A DNA stretch of 64,000 bases, taken from positions 124,001 through 188,000 of the forward strand of contig CALRNH020000006.1 in the NCBI GenBank assembly GCA_943369485.1, read 5' to 3'. The notes under the pieces were generated by a model. That model was not told the origin of the DNA. It saw nothing but the letters and a program-made list of their open reading frames with translations, and searched no databases. The position numbers and the translations under genes were made by a program. Origin of the DNA: ATX-6F1 sp943369485. GTDB taxonomy: Bacteria > Cyanobacteriota > Cyanobacteriia > PCC-6307 > Cyanobiaceae. Of this stretch, positions 23,838 to 31,608 are shown one piece after another. Position 1 is the stretch's first letter. Every line of letters begins with the position of its first letter.

Positions 23838-23867
23838 AAAAAAAAAGCGGACCCGTCCAGGACCCGC
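23838..23867 (-). terminator. Orphan intrinsic terminator, minus strand
   Basis: On the minus strand GCGGGTCC, loop TGGAC, GGGTCCGC forms an 8-bp RNA stem (two G-U pairs) followed by nine T. No annotated minus-strand gene lies immediately upstream: the region is antisense to the DUF2256 gene. A TACAAT at 23883-23888 on the same strand is a possible -10. It may end an antisense or small RNA. Confidence 0.6.
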
Positions 23868-23915
23868 TCGATGACCACCGTAATTGTATTGCGATTTGTG
23901 TCGTGACCGTGGATC

Positions 23916-24122
23916 ATGGCCCCGGAGGGTCGGCCTTTTCAGATGCCCCATCGCGCTGTTCGGCCCACCAAGGTCTGCCCGGTCTGCGGACGACCCTTTC
24001 AATGGCGCAAGAAATGGAAGGATGTCTGGGATGAGGTGCGCTACTGCTCAGATCGCTGCCTCAACAACCGCCATCGGTCCGCTCAGTCGCTGACATCAAA
24101 CGAGCCATTGAAGGAGGGGTAG
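23916..24122 (+). CDS. DUF2256 zinc-ribbon-like small protein
   Basis: A 68-residue protein whose core reads PTKVCPVCGRPFQWRKKW followed by WDEVRYCSDRCLNNR, the DUF2256 signature with two CxxC-type pairs that probably bind zinc. Function is unknown; homologues are often beside photolyase/cryptochrome genes, not seen here. The ATG at 23916 lacks a ribosome site; the in-frame ATG at 23943 has GGAGG, but at 13 bases, somewhat far. Either start keeps the motif. Confidence 0.82.
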   Translation: MAPEGRPFQMPHRAVRPTKVCPVCGRPFQWRKKWKDVWDEVRYCSDRCLNNRHRSAQSLTSNEPLKEG

Positions 24123-24226
24123 GTATCAGTGGCGGCATAGTCTTCGGCATGCCCAGGGAATTCTTGAAACCAGAGAACTTTTGGCGCTTCTGTTGATGGA
24201 AATGTCAGAGCAGAGGCGTTGTTTAA

Positions 24227-24526
24227 TCAGTAATTATCGCCATATTTAACGTCCGTCGTTGCATTCATGAGCTCAACGGTTGTTTGATATCCCTGTGCCA
24301 CCGTGATTTCATGCTGAGCGGCGATATCTTGAAGTGCTTCAAAGTCAAATTTTGGAGCAGTCATCCAACTGAAGCCCTTGCCGAAGGTGTTGTCTGGATT
24401 CACCACATACCAGTGGCAGGCCGTGTCGGGAACTGACACAGAGCATTTGGTCCAGTCGTTGTCCCATTGGGGAACCTGGACGAATGTCAGTGCCGCAAAG
24501 AGAAAACCAAAGATGGCTCTGAACAT
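24227..24526 (-). CDS. Small secreted protein, unassigned
   Basis: A 99-residue protein with a cleavable-looking signal (MFRAIFGFLFAALTFVQV) and a mature part with two cysteines (KCSVSVPDTACHW) that could form a disulfide. The rest (FSWMTAPKFDFEALQDIAAQ and VELMNATTDVKYGDNY) matches no family I know. The coding sequence is clearly less GC-rich than its neighbours, which hints at foreign origin or low expression. AAGG lies seven bases before the ATG. Its start is just downstream of the interrupted small membrane gene on the same strand. Confidence 0.6.
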   Translation of the reverse strand: MFRAIFGFLFAALTFVQVPQWDNDWTKCSVSVPDTACHWYVVNPDNTFGKGFSWMTAPKFDFEALQDIAAQHEITVAQGYQTTVELMNATTDVKYGDNY

Positions 24527-24532
24527 CGGCCC

Positions 24533-24820
24533 TTATAAAATCTTTACAATCCTAGTATCGATGCCGTCGCTGGACGTTTTCGCCCGTTGCGGGGCTGGCC
24601 AGCACGGTCCTCTTCGCGCCTTCCAGCTTCGATCCAATCGATCAGAGGGTGTCTGATCGTTCGACCAGATTCGCTCCAGCGACTTGAGGAACTCCCCTTG
24701 GCCCATGGGTCGGGCCAGGTCCCGTTTCCTCAGCGTGCTGCCGATCCACCAGATCTGAAGCCCCCCAAAGGCCAGGGCAACCAGAGCCAGCTGTCAGTAG
24801 CCCCAGTTCAGATGCTGCAT
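24533..24820 (-). pseudogene. Small membrane protein gene with in-frame TGA at codon 9
   Basis: ATG at 24820 overlaps the TGA of the upstream gene (TGATG), a coupling arrangement. The frame reads MQHLNWGY, then TGA (24794-24796), and continues in the same frame with QLALVALAFGGLQIWWIGST, LRKRDLARPMGQGEFLKSLE and RIWSNDQTPSDRLDRSW. The continuation is one membrane helix plus a basic tail ending FLKSLERIW, paralogous to the upstream gene (FRASLDRNW). A single TGG-to-TGA change would explain it. The last 20 or so residues before the TAA look non-native. Confidence 0.65.
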
Positions 24821-24996
24821 CACGCCGCCGGTCGCCCCTTCGCCCAGTTCCGATCCAGGCTTGCTCTGAACCGTTCAACATCCAGGGCAGAGGCCCCAGA
24901 GCGCCTCTGCAAGATCCAGAAGACCCGCAGGACCTTCAGACCCACGGCCCCAGCGAAGACGGCCCAGGGGACAAGAATCACCAGAGGATGGTCCAT
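24820..24996 (-). CDS. Small single-span membrane protein
   Basis: A 58-residue protein: MDHPLVILVPWAVFAGAVGL forms one membrane helix, followed by VLRVFWILQRRSGASALDVE and the end RFRASLDRNWAKGRPAA. An in-frame ATG at 25023 would add nine residues. The layout helix + basic linker + F-x-x-SL(D/E)R-x-W is shared with the interrupted gene that overlaps its stop, so the two are a tandem paralogous pair. I know the pattern only from uncharacterised picocyanobacterial proteins. Confidence 0.62.
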   Translation of the reverse strand: MDHPLVILVPWAVFAGAVGLKVLRVFWILQRRSGASALDVERFRASLDRNWAKGRPAA

Positions 24997-25055
24997 CAGC
25001 CCATTCTGGCCTGGGCCCGCCATCCCTGATGGGTCTGCCGGCTGAGCACGGGGAG

Positions 25056-25090
25056 GCCAGATCTTCCGCCATGGAGGCGGAAGATCTGGC
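25056..25090. repeat. Perfect 15-bp inverted repeat (hairpin)
   Basis: GCCAGATCTTCCGCC (25056-25070) and GGCGGAAGATCTGGC (25076-25090) are exact reverse complements separated by five bases. It lies between the bicupin stop (25175) and the small membrane protein start, both on the minus strand. No T run follows, so it could act as a Rho-assisted terminator, a processing site or a protein-binding palindrome. Confidence 0.75.
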
Positions 25091-25174
25091 AGCTCATGCG
25101 GACATGGAGTGGCCGAGCGCTGAAGGCTTCCACGGGAGGCGGCCTGCGGTGGTGTGCCCTCCGCGATCAGGCGT

Positions 25175-25882
25175 TCACTGCCCGCTTGGGCCCCTGCCAG
25201 CCCTGGACGGCTGACCTGGGCCCAGGGGTGCCGGCAGGTGCCCGGTCTTCACCCAGATCGTGCAACCCGCCTCACTCCAGGGCCGGTGCTGGCTGCCGTG
25301 GGGATGGCGCAGCCAGCTGCCTGCGGTATAGCGGCCGTGCTCGTCCTGGAAGACTCCCTCCAGCACAAGGATCTCCTCGCCGCCGGGATGACCGTGGGGA
25401 TGGAACACCGCGCCAGGCGCCCAGCGCACCAGCGCTACGTGCTCAGAGCCAAAGGCATGAAGCGGCATCACCTCAAGGCCGGCCACCAGTCCCGGCAGCC
25501 AGGTCGCCGTGCGCGTATCGATCGCGATGACCTGCTGATCAGCTGGGTGCATCTGCTGCAATTTCACGAGGATCGTGCAGCCCAGCGCGCTGAACGGAGC
25601 ATGGCTGCTGCCGACTGGGTTGCGGAGGTAGGTTCCCGCCGGATACTCGCCCTCCTCGTCGGAGAAGGTGCCCTCCAGCACCAGGATCTCCTCACCGCCG
25701 CCATGGCTGTGGCGCTCGAAGCGGCTGCCGGGTGCATAGCGCACGATCGAGGTGGCCCGCGCCACCTCGCCACCGCTGCGATCGAGCATTCGCCGCTCCA
25801 CGCCCGTCATCGGCGAGGGCGTCCAGGGCAATGCCGTGGTGTCGAGCACCACCCGCTCGGAAAGATCGGCGTGGAGTTTCAT
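25175..25882 (-). CDS. Bicupin (ChrR-like double cupin) protein
   Basis: A 235-residue protein of two homologous cupin domains. Each carries a metal-type motif: FERHSHGGGEEILVLEGTFS near residue 55 and FHPHGHPGGEEILVLEGVFQ near residue 160, both followed by the second motif, YLRNPVGSSHAPF and WLRHPHGSQHRPW. The family is related to the C-terminal domain of the anti-sigma factor ChrR, but the zinc-binding ASD half of ChrR and a partner sigma gene are absent, so an enzymatic or sensory role is open. The ATG at 25882 starts MKLHADLSERVV. Confidence 0.8.
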   Translation of the reverse strand: MKLHADLSERVVLDTTALPWTPSPMTGVERRMLDRSGGEVARATSIVRYAPGSRFERHSHGGGEEILVLEGTFSDEEGEYPAGTYLRNPVGSSHAPFSALGCTILVKLQQMHPADQQVIAIDTRTATWLPGLVAGLEVMPLHAFGSEHVALVRWAPGAVFHPHGHPGGEEILVLEGVFQDEHGRYTAGSWLRHPHGSQHRPWSEAGCTIWVKTGHLPAPLGPGQPSRAGRGPSGQ

Positions 25883-26077
25883 GGCCCTGATTCTGCTCGC
25901 GTGTCCAGGGCCTTTGCGTCTCCTGGGGTTACCCCGAGGAGCCTTCAGCCCAGCTGAGCCGTCACAGGCCTGCTTCCACCAGGCCCCACCAGTTGCTGCA
26001 GGCAGCGGCTGGAGAGAGCCGCTGGAGTTGAGGACGATCACCCGTATGGCGCTGATCGATGAGCGTCGTTGAAATAC

Positions 26078-26124
26078 AAAAAAACCGAACCCCTGCGCTC
26101 ATCTCTGCGCCCAGGAATCCGGTT
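26078..26124 (-). terminator. Intrinsic terminator of tRNA-Ala
   Basis: On the minus strand, AACCGGA ... TTCGGTT and an inner CCTGGGCGC ... GCGCAGGG fold into one long stem, followed by seven T. It starts 17 bases after the tRNA 3' end. Confidence 0.75.
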
Positions 26125-26141
26125 GATTCAGTGAAACCCGA

Positions 26142-26214
26142 TGGAGCCAAGCGGATTCGAACCGCTGACCCCCTGCATGCCATGCAGGTGCTCTACCAGC
26201 TGAGCTATGGCCCC
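26142..26214 (-). tRNA. tRNA-Ala (anticodon GGC)
   Basis: A 73-base cloverleaf on the minus strand: acceptor GGGGCCA paired with TGGCTCC and discriminator A, D-arm with AGCTCAGCTGGTAGAGC, anticodon arm CCTGC-ATGGCAT-GCAGG with anticodon GGC, and T-arm GCGGTTCGAATCCGC. No CCA is encoded. It reads codons GCC and GCU, heavily used in this GC-rich window. A terminator follows. Confidence 0.96.
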
Positions 26215-26281
26215 AGGTGACGCCTCGCAGGTGCGTTGGGCACCGGCGTTTTGCCAGATGAGAGCTTACCCGATGGGGTGC

Positions 26282-27010
26282 TCACACCTGGCGCCACACG
26301 GCCACCAGCTTCCCTTGGATGCTCACCTGGTCGGCCGGCAGCACGATGGGCGCATAGGCGGGGTTGGCCGCCTCCAGCCGCACCGTGGCCCCCTCGGGGT
26401 GGAAATGCTTGAGGGTGGTGCCGCTGCCGGGAACCAGGGCGCTCACGATCGTTCCCGCCTTGAGGCGGCTGGGCTCGTTCACGGGTTCCATCAACACCAC
26501 ATCGCCATGGTCAATGTGGGCGTCGACCATGCTGTCGCCGTTGACGGTGAGCGCGAACAGGCCCCGGGTTTCCAGCACCGGCGAGAGATCCAGCCGTTCC
26601 TGGAGGTCGTCATAGGGCTCCACCAGGCCACCGGCGGCCACGGTCCCCAGCACCGGGATCCCCGGGGCCAGGCGCGCACCCAGCAACTGCAGGGTGCGCG
26701 CCTGGCCCTCCTGCCAGGTGATCCAGCCCTTCTGCTGCAGGTGCCGAAGGCGGCTCTGGATCGGCGCCGGAGAGCGCAGCCCCATGGCCTCCATCATCTG
26801 GCGGATCGAGGGGCTGTGGCGGTGCAGGCCGATGAACTCGGCCAGCCAGTCATAGAGCTCCCGCTGGGCGCTGGTGAGCTCCTGGGCCCCTTGGTGGCTG
26901 AGGTCAGTGGCGAGATGGTTGGCGTGCTGGGTGGGCACCGGCAATACAGATGAACCAGTCAGCCCTTTCTCGCACCGCCCCGGGCCTTTGTCCAGTCCTG
27001 GCCTCGCCAT
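26282..27010 (-). CDS. lexA: LexA repressor
   Basis: SOS-type repressor of 242 residues. The N-terminal winged helix spans about 45-105 (LTSAQRELYDWLAEFIGLHR, SPSIRQMMEAMGLRSPAPIQ). The linker holds the self-cleavage site Ala-Gly in GTVAAGGLVEP, and the peptidase domain has the catalytic Ser in NGDSMVDAHI and Lys in TTLKHFHPEG. The first 40 residues are unlike LexA, so translation may begin at an internal GTG or TTG near 26937-26943. In cyanobacteria LexA often controls redox or carbon genes rather than a full SOS regulon. Confidence 0.9.
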   Translation of the reverse strand: MARPGLDKGPGRCEKGLTGSSVLPVPTQHANHLATDLSHQGAQELTSAQRELYDWLAEFIGLHRHSPSIRQMMEAMGLRSPAPIQSRLRHLQQKGWITWQEGQARTLQLLGARLAPGIPVLGTVAAGGLVEPYDDLQERLDLSPVLETRGLFALTVNGDSMVDAHIDHGDVVLMEPVNEPSRLKAGTIVSALVPGSGTTLKHFHPEGATVRLEAANPAYAPIVLPADQVSIQGKLVAVWRQV

Positions 27011-27072
27011 CTCTGTCCGCCAACAGACCGGCCGGCCGCTCTGAGGCCGCCCTAAGAACGCTTAGAGGCCAC

Positions 27073-28038
27073 TCAAAGGCCGCCCAGCAGCACCGCCAGC
27101 AGCGCCTGCTGCACATGCAGCCGGTTCTCGGCCTGATCGAACACCCGGCTGGCACTGCCCTCGATCACCCCGGCGCTGATCTCCTCGCCCCGGTGCGCCG
27201 GCAGGCAGTGGAGCACGATCGCCCGGGCATCGGCCTCCGCCAGCAGTGCCTCATCCAGGCAGAAGCCCTGGAAGGCCGCCTCCCGCTGGGTCTGCTCCTC
27301 CTCCTGACCCATCGACGCCCACACATCGGTGTAGAGCGCCTGGGCGCCGCGCACAGCCACGACAGGATCGTGGGTCACCTCGATGGCGCTGTGGCCCGCC
27401 GCCAGGGAGCGGGCCCGCTCCACCACGGCGGCGTCGGGCTCGAAGCCCGACGGGCAGCCGATGCGCACGTTCACCCCCAGCAGGGCGCCAGTGAGCAGGA
27501 GCGAATGGGCAACGTTGTTGCCGTCGCCCACGTAGGCCAGGGTGAGATCCCCATGGCCTTCGCTGGGGCCGAAGGCCTCCTGCATCGTGAGCAGATCAGC
27601 CAGGGCCTGGCAAGGGTGCTCCAGGTCGGTGAGGGCATTGATCACCGGAATCGAGGCCCAGTGGGCGTACTCCGCGAGTTCCTGCTGAGCGAAGGTGCGG
27701 ATCGCCAGGGCATCCACATAGCGGCTGAGCACCCGGGCCGTGTCGGCCACCGGTTCGCCGCGTCCCACCTGGGTGAGGCTCGGGTTGAGGTCCACCGTCT
27801 GGCCGCCCAGGCGGGCCATGGCCACGGTGAAGCTCACCCGGGTGCGGGTGGAGGCCTTGGTGAAGATCAATCCGAGCGTTTTGCCGCGCAGATCGACGGT
27901 CCGCTCACCGCTTTTCAGTTCGGCGGCGAGCTGGAGCAGCGCGAAGGTCTGATCCCGGCTGAGATCGGCGGAGGAGAGGAGGTCCTGGCCCCGCAGGGCG
28001 GTGAGGCTGGGCCAAAGGCTGGCGAGCTGAGGGCTCAT
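27073..28038 (-). CDS. argF: Ornithine carbamoyltransferase
   Basis: ArgF joins ornithine and carbamoyl phosphate to citrulline in arginine synthesis. The 321-residue protein shows the carbamoyl-phosphate loop KASTRTRVSF near residue 60, HPCQALADL near 142, the GDGNNVAHS hinge and the ornithine-binding loop HCLPAHRGEE near 274, all intact. It lies between lexA and ftsH on the same strand. Confidence 0.95.
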   Translation of the reverse strand: MSPQLASLWPSLTALRGQDLLSSADLSRDQTFALLQLAAELKSGERTVDLRGKTLGLIFTKASTRTRVSFTVAMARLGGQTVDLNPSLTQVGRGEPVADTARVLSRYVDALAIRTFAQQELAEYAHWASIPVINALTDLEHPCQALADLLTMQEAFGPSEGHGDLTLAYVGDGNNVAHSLLLTGALLGVNVRIGCPSGFEPDAAVVERARSLAAGHSAIEVTHDPVVAVRGAQALYTDVWASMGQEEEQTQREAAFQGFCLDEALLAEADARAIVLHCLPAHRGEEISAGVIEGSASRVFDQAENRLHVQQALLAVLLGGL

Positions 28039-28082
28039 ATCCCCATCTCAAAGAACCCTTATCCGGGATCGGGGGCCCCTCC

Positions 28083-28132
28083 GTCAAGGCCCAGCGTCAA
28101 GGCCTCTCCGTCATGGACCCTTCATCAAGGCC
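28083..28132. repeat. Three short direct repeats between argF and ftsH
   Basis: (G/A)TCAAGGCC occurs at 28083, 28096 and 28124 in the 97-base gap, upstream of argF and just beyond the ftsH stop. The units could be a regulator half-site or simple slippage; no hairpin with a T run is present. Confidence 0.35.
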
Positions 28133-28135
28133 TCT

Positions 28136-30034
28136 TCAGACCCCTGCAGGCAAAGGGTCCCCCAGGACGGCCGCCGCAGGCAGGGTGCTCGTAGAGAGCA
28201 GCTCCTTGAGCTCATCGCCCTCGATCACCTCTTTTTCGAGGATCCTGCCGGCGATGGTCTCCAGCAGCTCGCGGTTGCCCTGGAGGATCGCCAGGGCCCG
28301 GTCGTGGGCGCGGTCCACCAAGCCGCGCACCTCACGATCGATGGCCTGGGCCGTGGCATCACTGACCGAGCGGCGTGGGTTGTTGCCGCCTCCCAGGAAG
28401 CGGTTGCCCCCCTGCTTGTCGTAGGCCAGCGGGCCGAGGGTGTCGCTCATGCCGTAGGTGCCGACCATCTGCTCGGCGATGTCGGTGGCCCGTTGCAGGT
28501 CATTGGAGGCACCTGTGGTGACCTCACCGAAGACGACCTCCTCGGCGCTGCGGCCCCCCAGCAGGGTGGCGATCTGGCCTTCGAGGTCCTCCTTGGAATT
28601 CAAGAAGCGCTCCTCGGTGGGGAGCTGCAGGGTGTAGCCCAGGGCGCTCATGCCCCGGGGCACGATCGAAATCTTGGCCACCTTGCTGCCGCCCGGCATC
28701 AGGTGCCCGACGATCGCGTGGCCCACCTCGTGGTAAGCCACGACGCGCTTCTCGTCGTCCTGGAGCACGCGGCTCTTCTTCTCCAGGCCCGCCACCACGC
28801 GCTCGATCGCCTCGTTGAGGTCGGCTTGCTCCACTTCGGTTCGGTAGGCCCGGGCCGCCAGCAGGGCCGCTTCGTTCACCAGGTTGGCAAGGTCGGCGCC
28901 GGCGAAACCACTGGTGGCCTGGGCGATCTTGTCGATGTCGATGCTGGCGGCCAGCTTCACTTTCTTGGCGTAGATGTCGAGGATCTTCTTGCGGCCCGAG
29001 AGGTCGGGGCGGTCCACCAGCACCTGGCGGTCGAAGCGGCCGGGGCGGAGCAGGGCGGCATCAAGGGTTTCGGGCTGGTTGGTGGCGGCCAGCACGATCA
29101 CTGGTTTGTCCTGGCCGGTGAAGCCGTCCATCTCGGTGAGCAGCTGGTTGAGGGTCTGCTCCCGCTCGTCGTTGCCGCCCACAACACCCATCGAGCCCGA
29201 GCGGCTCTTGCCGATCGCATCGAGTTCGTCGATGAAGATGATGCAGGGTGCTTTTTTCTTAGCCTCTTCGAACAGATCGCGGACGCGGGCGGCGCCGGCT
29301 CCGACGAACAGCTCCACGAACTCCGAGCCGGAGATGATGAAGAAGGCCACGCTCGCTTCCCCGGCCACGGCCTTGGCCAGCAGGGTCTTGCCTGTTCCCG
29401 GAGGACCCACCAGCAGCACACCTTTGGGAATGCGCGCGCCGATGGCGGCGTAGCGCTCGGGGGTCTTGAGGAAATCGACGATCTCGTTGAGTTCGGTCTT
29501 GGCCTCATCCACGCCAGCCACATCGGCAAAGGTGACGCGTGATTCCTCATCGGGCACGTAGACCTTGGCCTTGGATTTGGTGAAGCTCAGCGCGCCCTGG
29601 GCGCCGCCGCCGCCCATGGCCCGGCGGGCGAAGAACTGAAGCACCACGATGAAGATCAGCGGTGGCACCACCCAGCTCAGCAAGGTGGTGAAAAAGCTGG
29701 GACGCTTCGGTGGGGCGGCGGCGAACTCCACACCCTTGGCCTCCAGCCGCTTGGGCAGCTCCATGTCGAAGATTGGCGTGGTGGCCAGCACCGGTGCTTC
29801 CCCTTCGCCGGGATTGGAGAGCTCGTAGCGAATCTGGTCCTGGGTGATGTAGGCGCGCTTGACGGCACCGTCGTCCACCTGATTGATGAACAGGGAGTAG
29901 GGCACCCGCGGCACCTGGGCCTGCTGGTTGGGCAGGAAGCTGCTGAACAGCAACAGCACCCCGAAACCGATCAGCACCAGGTTGATGATGCCGAGACGCC
30001 GGTTCGGCTTGTTGTCGTCCTGGCGGATGGCCAT
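28136..30034 (-). CDS. ftsH: ATP-dependent zinc metalloprotease FtsH
   Basis: Membrane-bound AAA protease that degrades damaged membrane proteins, in cyanobacteria including photosystem II subunits. The 632-residue protein has membrane helices near residues 14-34 and 115-135 flanking a lumenal domain, Walker A GPPGTGKT, Walker B IIFIDELDAIG, pore loop ELFVGAGAARVRDLF, second region of homology with LLRPGRFDR, and the zinc site YHEVGHAIVGH. The pore loop has FVGAG rather than the common FVGVG. All catalytic parts are intact. It follows no obvious operon partner. Confidence 0.96.
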   Translation of the reverse strand: MAIRQDDNKPNRRLGIINLVLIGFGVLLLFSSFLPNQQAQVPRVPYSLFINQVDDGAVKRAYITQDQIRYELSNPGEGEAPVLATTPIFDMELPKRLEAKGVEFAAAPPKRPSFFTTLLSWVVPPLIFIVVLQFFARRAMGGGGAQGALSFTKSKAKVYVPDEESRVTFADVAGVDEAKTELNEIVDFLKTPERYAAIGARIPKGVLLVGPPGTGKTLLAKAVAGEASVAFFIISGSEFVELFVGAGAARVRDLFEEAKKKAPCIIFIDELDAIGKSRSGSMGVVGGNDEREQTLNQLLTEMDGFTGQDKPVIVLAATNQPETLDAALLRPGRFDRQVLVDRPDLSGRKKILDIYAKKVKLAASIDIDKIAQATSGFAGADLANLVNEAALLAARAYRTEVEQADLNEAIERVVAGLEKKSRVLQDDEKRVVAYHEVGHAIVGHLMPGGSKVAKISIVPRGMSALGYTLQLPTEERFLNSKEDLEGQIATLLGGRSAEEVVFGEVTTGASNDLQRATDIAEQMVGTYGMSDTLGPLAYDKQGGNRFLGGGNNPRRSVSDATAQAIDREVRGLVDRAHDRALAILQGNRELLETIAGRILEKEVIEGDELKELLSTSTLPAAAVLGDPLPAGV

Positions 30035-30137
30035 CGGGGCAGTGCGCGCGTGGGGTCCAAGCTAGGTCGTGCGTTCGACGCCTCGGTCCTGGGCCGGGGT
30101 GAGAGAACCGAACGTTCACCGCTCCTTGCAAGCGCCC

Positions 30138-30761
30138 ATGTGCGGCCGTTTTTGCTTGACGACACCGCTTTCGGTTCTGGAGCCGAAGCTGGGGGCGCCG
30201 TTGCCTCCGGGGCTGGCCCGGTACTACGCCCCCCGGCCCCAGGTGCGCCCGGGTGAACCTCTGCTGGCCCTGCGCCAGGAGCACGGCCGCCAGGAGGTGG
30301 CCCTGATGCTCTGGGGTCTGCTCCCGGACTGGGCCAAAGATCCCTCCGCCGCCACCAGGCCGATCCATGCCCGTTCCGAAACGGTGGCCGAGAAACCCAG
30401 CTTCCGTGGGGCCTGGCGTCACCGGCGTTGCCTGTTGCCCGCCGATGGCTTCTACGAACGCTCGCGCCTGATCCGTCGCCGCGATGGCGCCCCCTTCTGG
30501 CTGGGGGGCCTGTGGGAGCGCTGGATCGGCGCCGATGGCAGTGAGCTTGAGAGCTGCTGCGTGCTCACCACCGCCCCGAACGCCCTGGTCGCACCCCTGC
30601 ACAACCGGATGCCGGTGGTGGTGCCCGATGGGCTGGAGCAGGCCTGGATGGCCCCCTGTGACGGCCCGGAGCTGAGGGCCCTTGAACCGTTGCTGGCGGG
30701 CTGGGATCCCTCCTGCTGGGAGGTGGCCTCCGTGGCTGGGCAAGGGGAGTTACGGCTCTGA
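30138..30761 (+). CDS. SRAP (HMCES/YedK) abasic-site processing protein
   Basis: SRAP proteins cap abasic sites in single-stranded DNA by forming a thiazolidine with Cys2. I start at the ATG at 30138 so that the protein begins MCGRFCLTT with Cys at position 2, as required; the frame is open further upstream. The active-site Glu is in LLPADGFYER and the His in PLHNRMPVVV. The conserved Asn of the NARxET motif is replaced by His (IHARSETVAEKPSF), which may alter catalysis. The length, 207 residues, is normal. It diverges from ftsH. Confidence 0.88.
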   Translation: MCGRFCLTTPLSVLEPKLGAPLPPGLARYYAPRPQVRPGEPLLALRQEHGRQEVALMLWGLLPDWAKDPSAATRPIHARSETVAEKPSFRGAWRHRRCLLPADGFYERSRLIRRRDGAPFWLGGLWERWIGADGSELESCCVLTTAPNALVAPLHNRMPVVVPDGLEQAWMAPCDGPELRALEPLLAGWDPSCWEVASVAGQGELRL

Positions 30762-30780
30762 GCCCCCATGATTGGATGGC

Positions 30781-31608
30781 ATGTCAGCGGGATCGACGCC
30801 CATGGCCCGCTCAGGCGATCTGACCAGAGAGGGACTCCGCCGCCGCCGCCACCGCTTTTATGGGCAGCTGCTGCTGATCTGTCTGCTCAGCCTGGTGACC
30901 TTCACCCTGCCCATGAGCCTGAAAGCGCTTGGGATCGTCGTGCAGGTGCTTCTTGTGGCGGCTCTGGTGAAGCACCTGGGCCAACCAGGGACGGTGCCGC
31001 ACTCAAGCGTCGGCCACGATCGCAGCTACCGGGCCCTGGGGATCGGGGCCCTGGTGGCCCAGCTGCTCTGGTGGCTCACCCCCCTGTCCCTGTCTGTCAC
31101 GGGGGTGCCTGTGCTGGTGCTGTGGACCCTGTTCGTGGGCTGGAGCGCCGGCCGACTGGTGCGGTTGCTTGGCGTTGAGAAGGAGGTGAATGACCGGGTG
31201 CTGATGGGGGCCGCCGCCGGCTTTCTGATGCTCGGTCTGGCGGCGGGGCTGCTGATGGGCGTCCTTGAGACGGTGGAGCCCGGCAGCTTCACCAGTGTCC
31301 ACAACCAAGGGGGCCACATGCTGGCGCCCCGTCAGCTGGGTCGCCTGGATCCCCAGATGGTCTGGCAACTGGACTTCGCCCGGCTCAACTACTTCGCCTT
31401 CGTCACCCTCACCACCACCGGCTACGGCGATGTGCTGCCGGTGACCAGGGCGGCCCAGTTCACCAGCGTGATGGTCGCCGTGATCGGCTCTTTTTACCTG
31501 GCGGTGGTGATGGGTGTGCTGATCAGCCGCTTCACCCTTCAGGAGGCGGAGGAGGATGCAGCGGAAGCGGCGGAATCGAACAGTCCTTCCCCTCCTCGTA
31601 GTCCCTGA
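30781..31608 (+). CDS. Potassium-channel-like membrane protein
   Basis: About 275 residues with hydrophobic segments near 30-50, 55-70, 90-130 and 145-170. A pore loop then reads FAFVTLTTTGYGDVLPVT, where TTTGYGD is the potassium selectivity filter, and a last helix follows (SVMVAVIGSFYLAVVMGVLI). It is a two-pore-helix (ion_trans_2) type, without a visible cytosolic nucleotide or RCK domain. Start choice is uncertain: TTG 30772, ATG 30781 or ATG 30802. Its last 77 bases overlap convergent ribD. Confidence 0.82.
   Translation: MSAGSTPMARSGDLTREGLRRRRHRFYGQLLLICLLSLVTFTLPMSLKALGIVVQVLLVAALVKHLGQPGTVPHSSVGHDRSYRALGIGALVAQLLWWLTPLSLSVTGVPVLVLWTLFVGWSAGRLVRLLGVEKEVNDRVLMGAAAGFLMLGLAAGLLMGVLETVEPGSFTSVHNQGGHMLAPRQLGRLDPQMVWQLDFARLNYFAFVTLTTTGYGDVLPVTRAAQFTSVMVAVIGSFYLAVVMGVLISRFTLQEAEEDAAEAAESNSPSPPRSP

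Noticed and set aside
24875..25072. A 65-codon minus-strand frame overlapping the small membrane protein gene
   Set aside because: It competes with the better frame that has a clear membrane helix and the TGATG coupling to the next gene.
28304..29542. A 412-codon plus-strand frame opposite ftsH
   Set aside because: Antisense to the intact AAA and protease domains of FtsH; no recognisable protein features.
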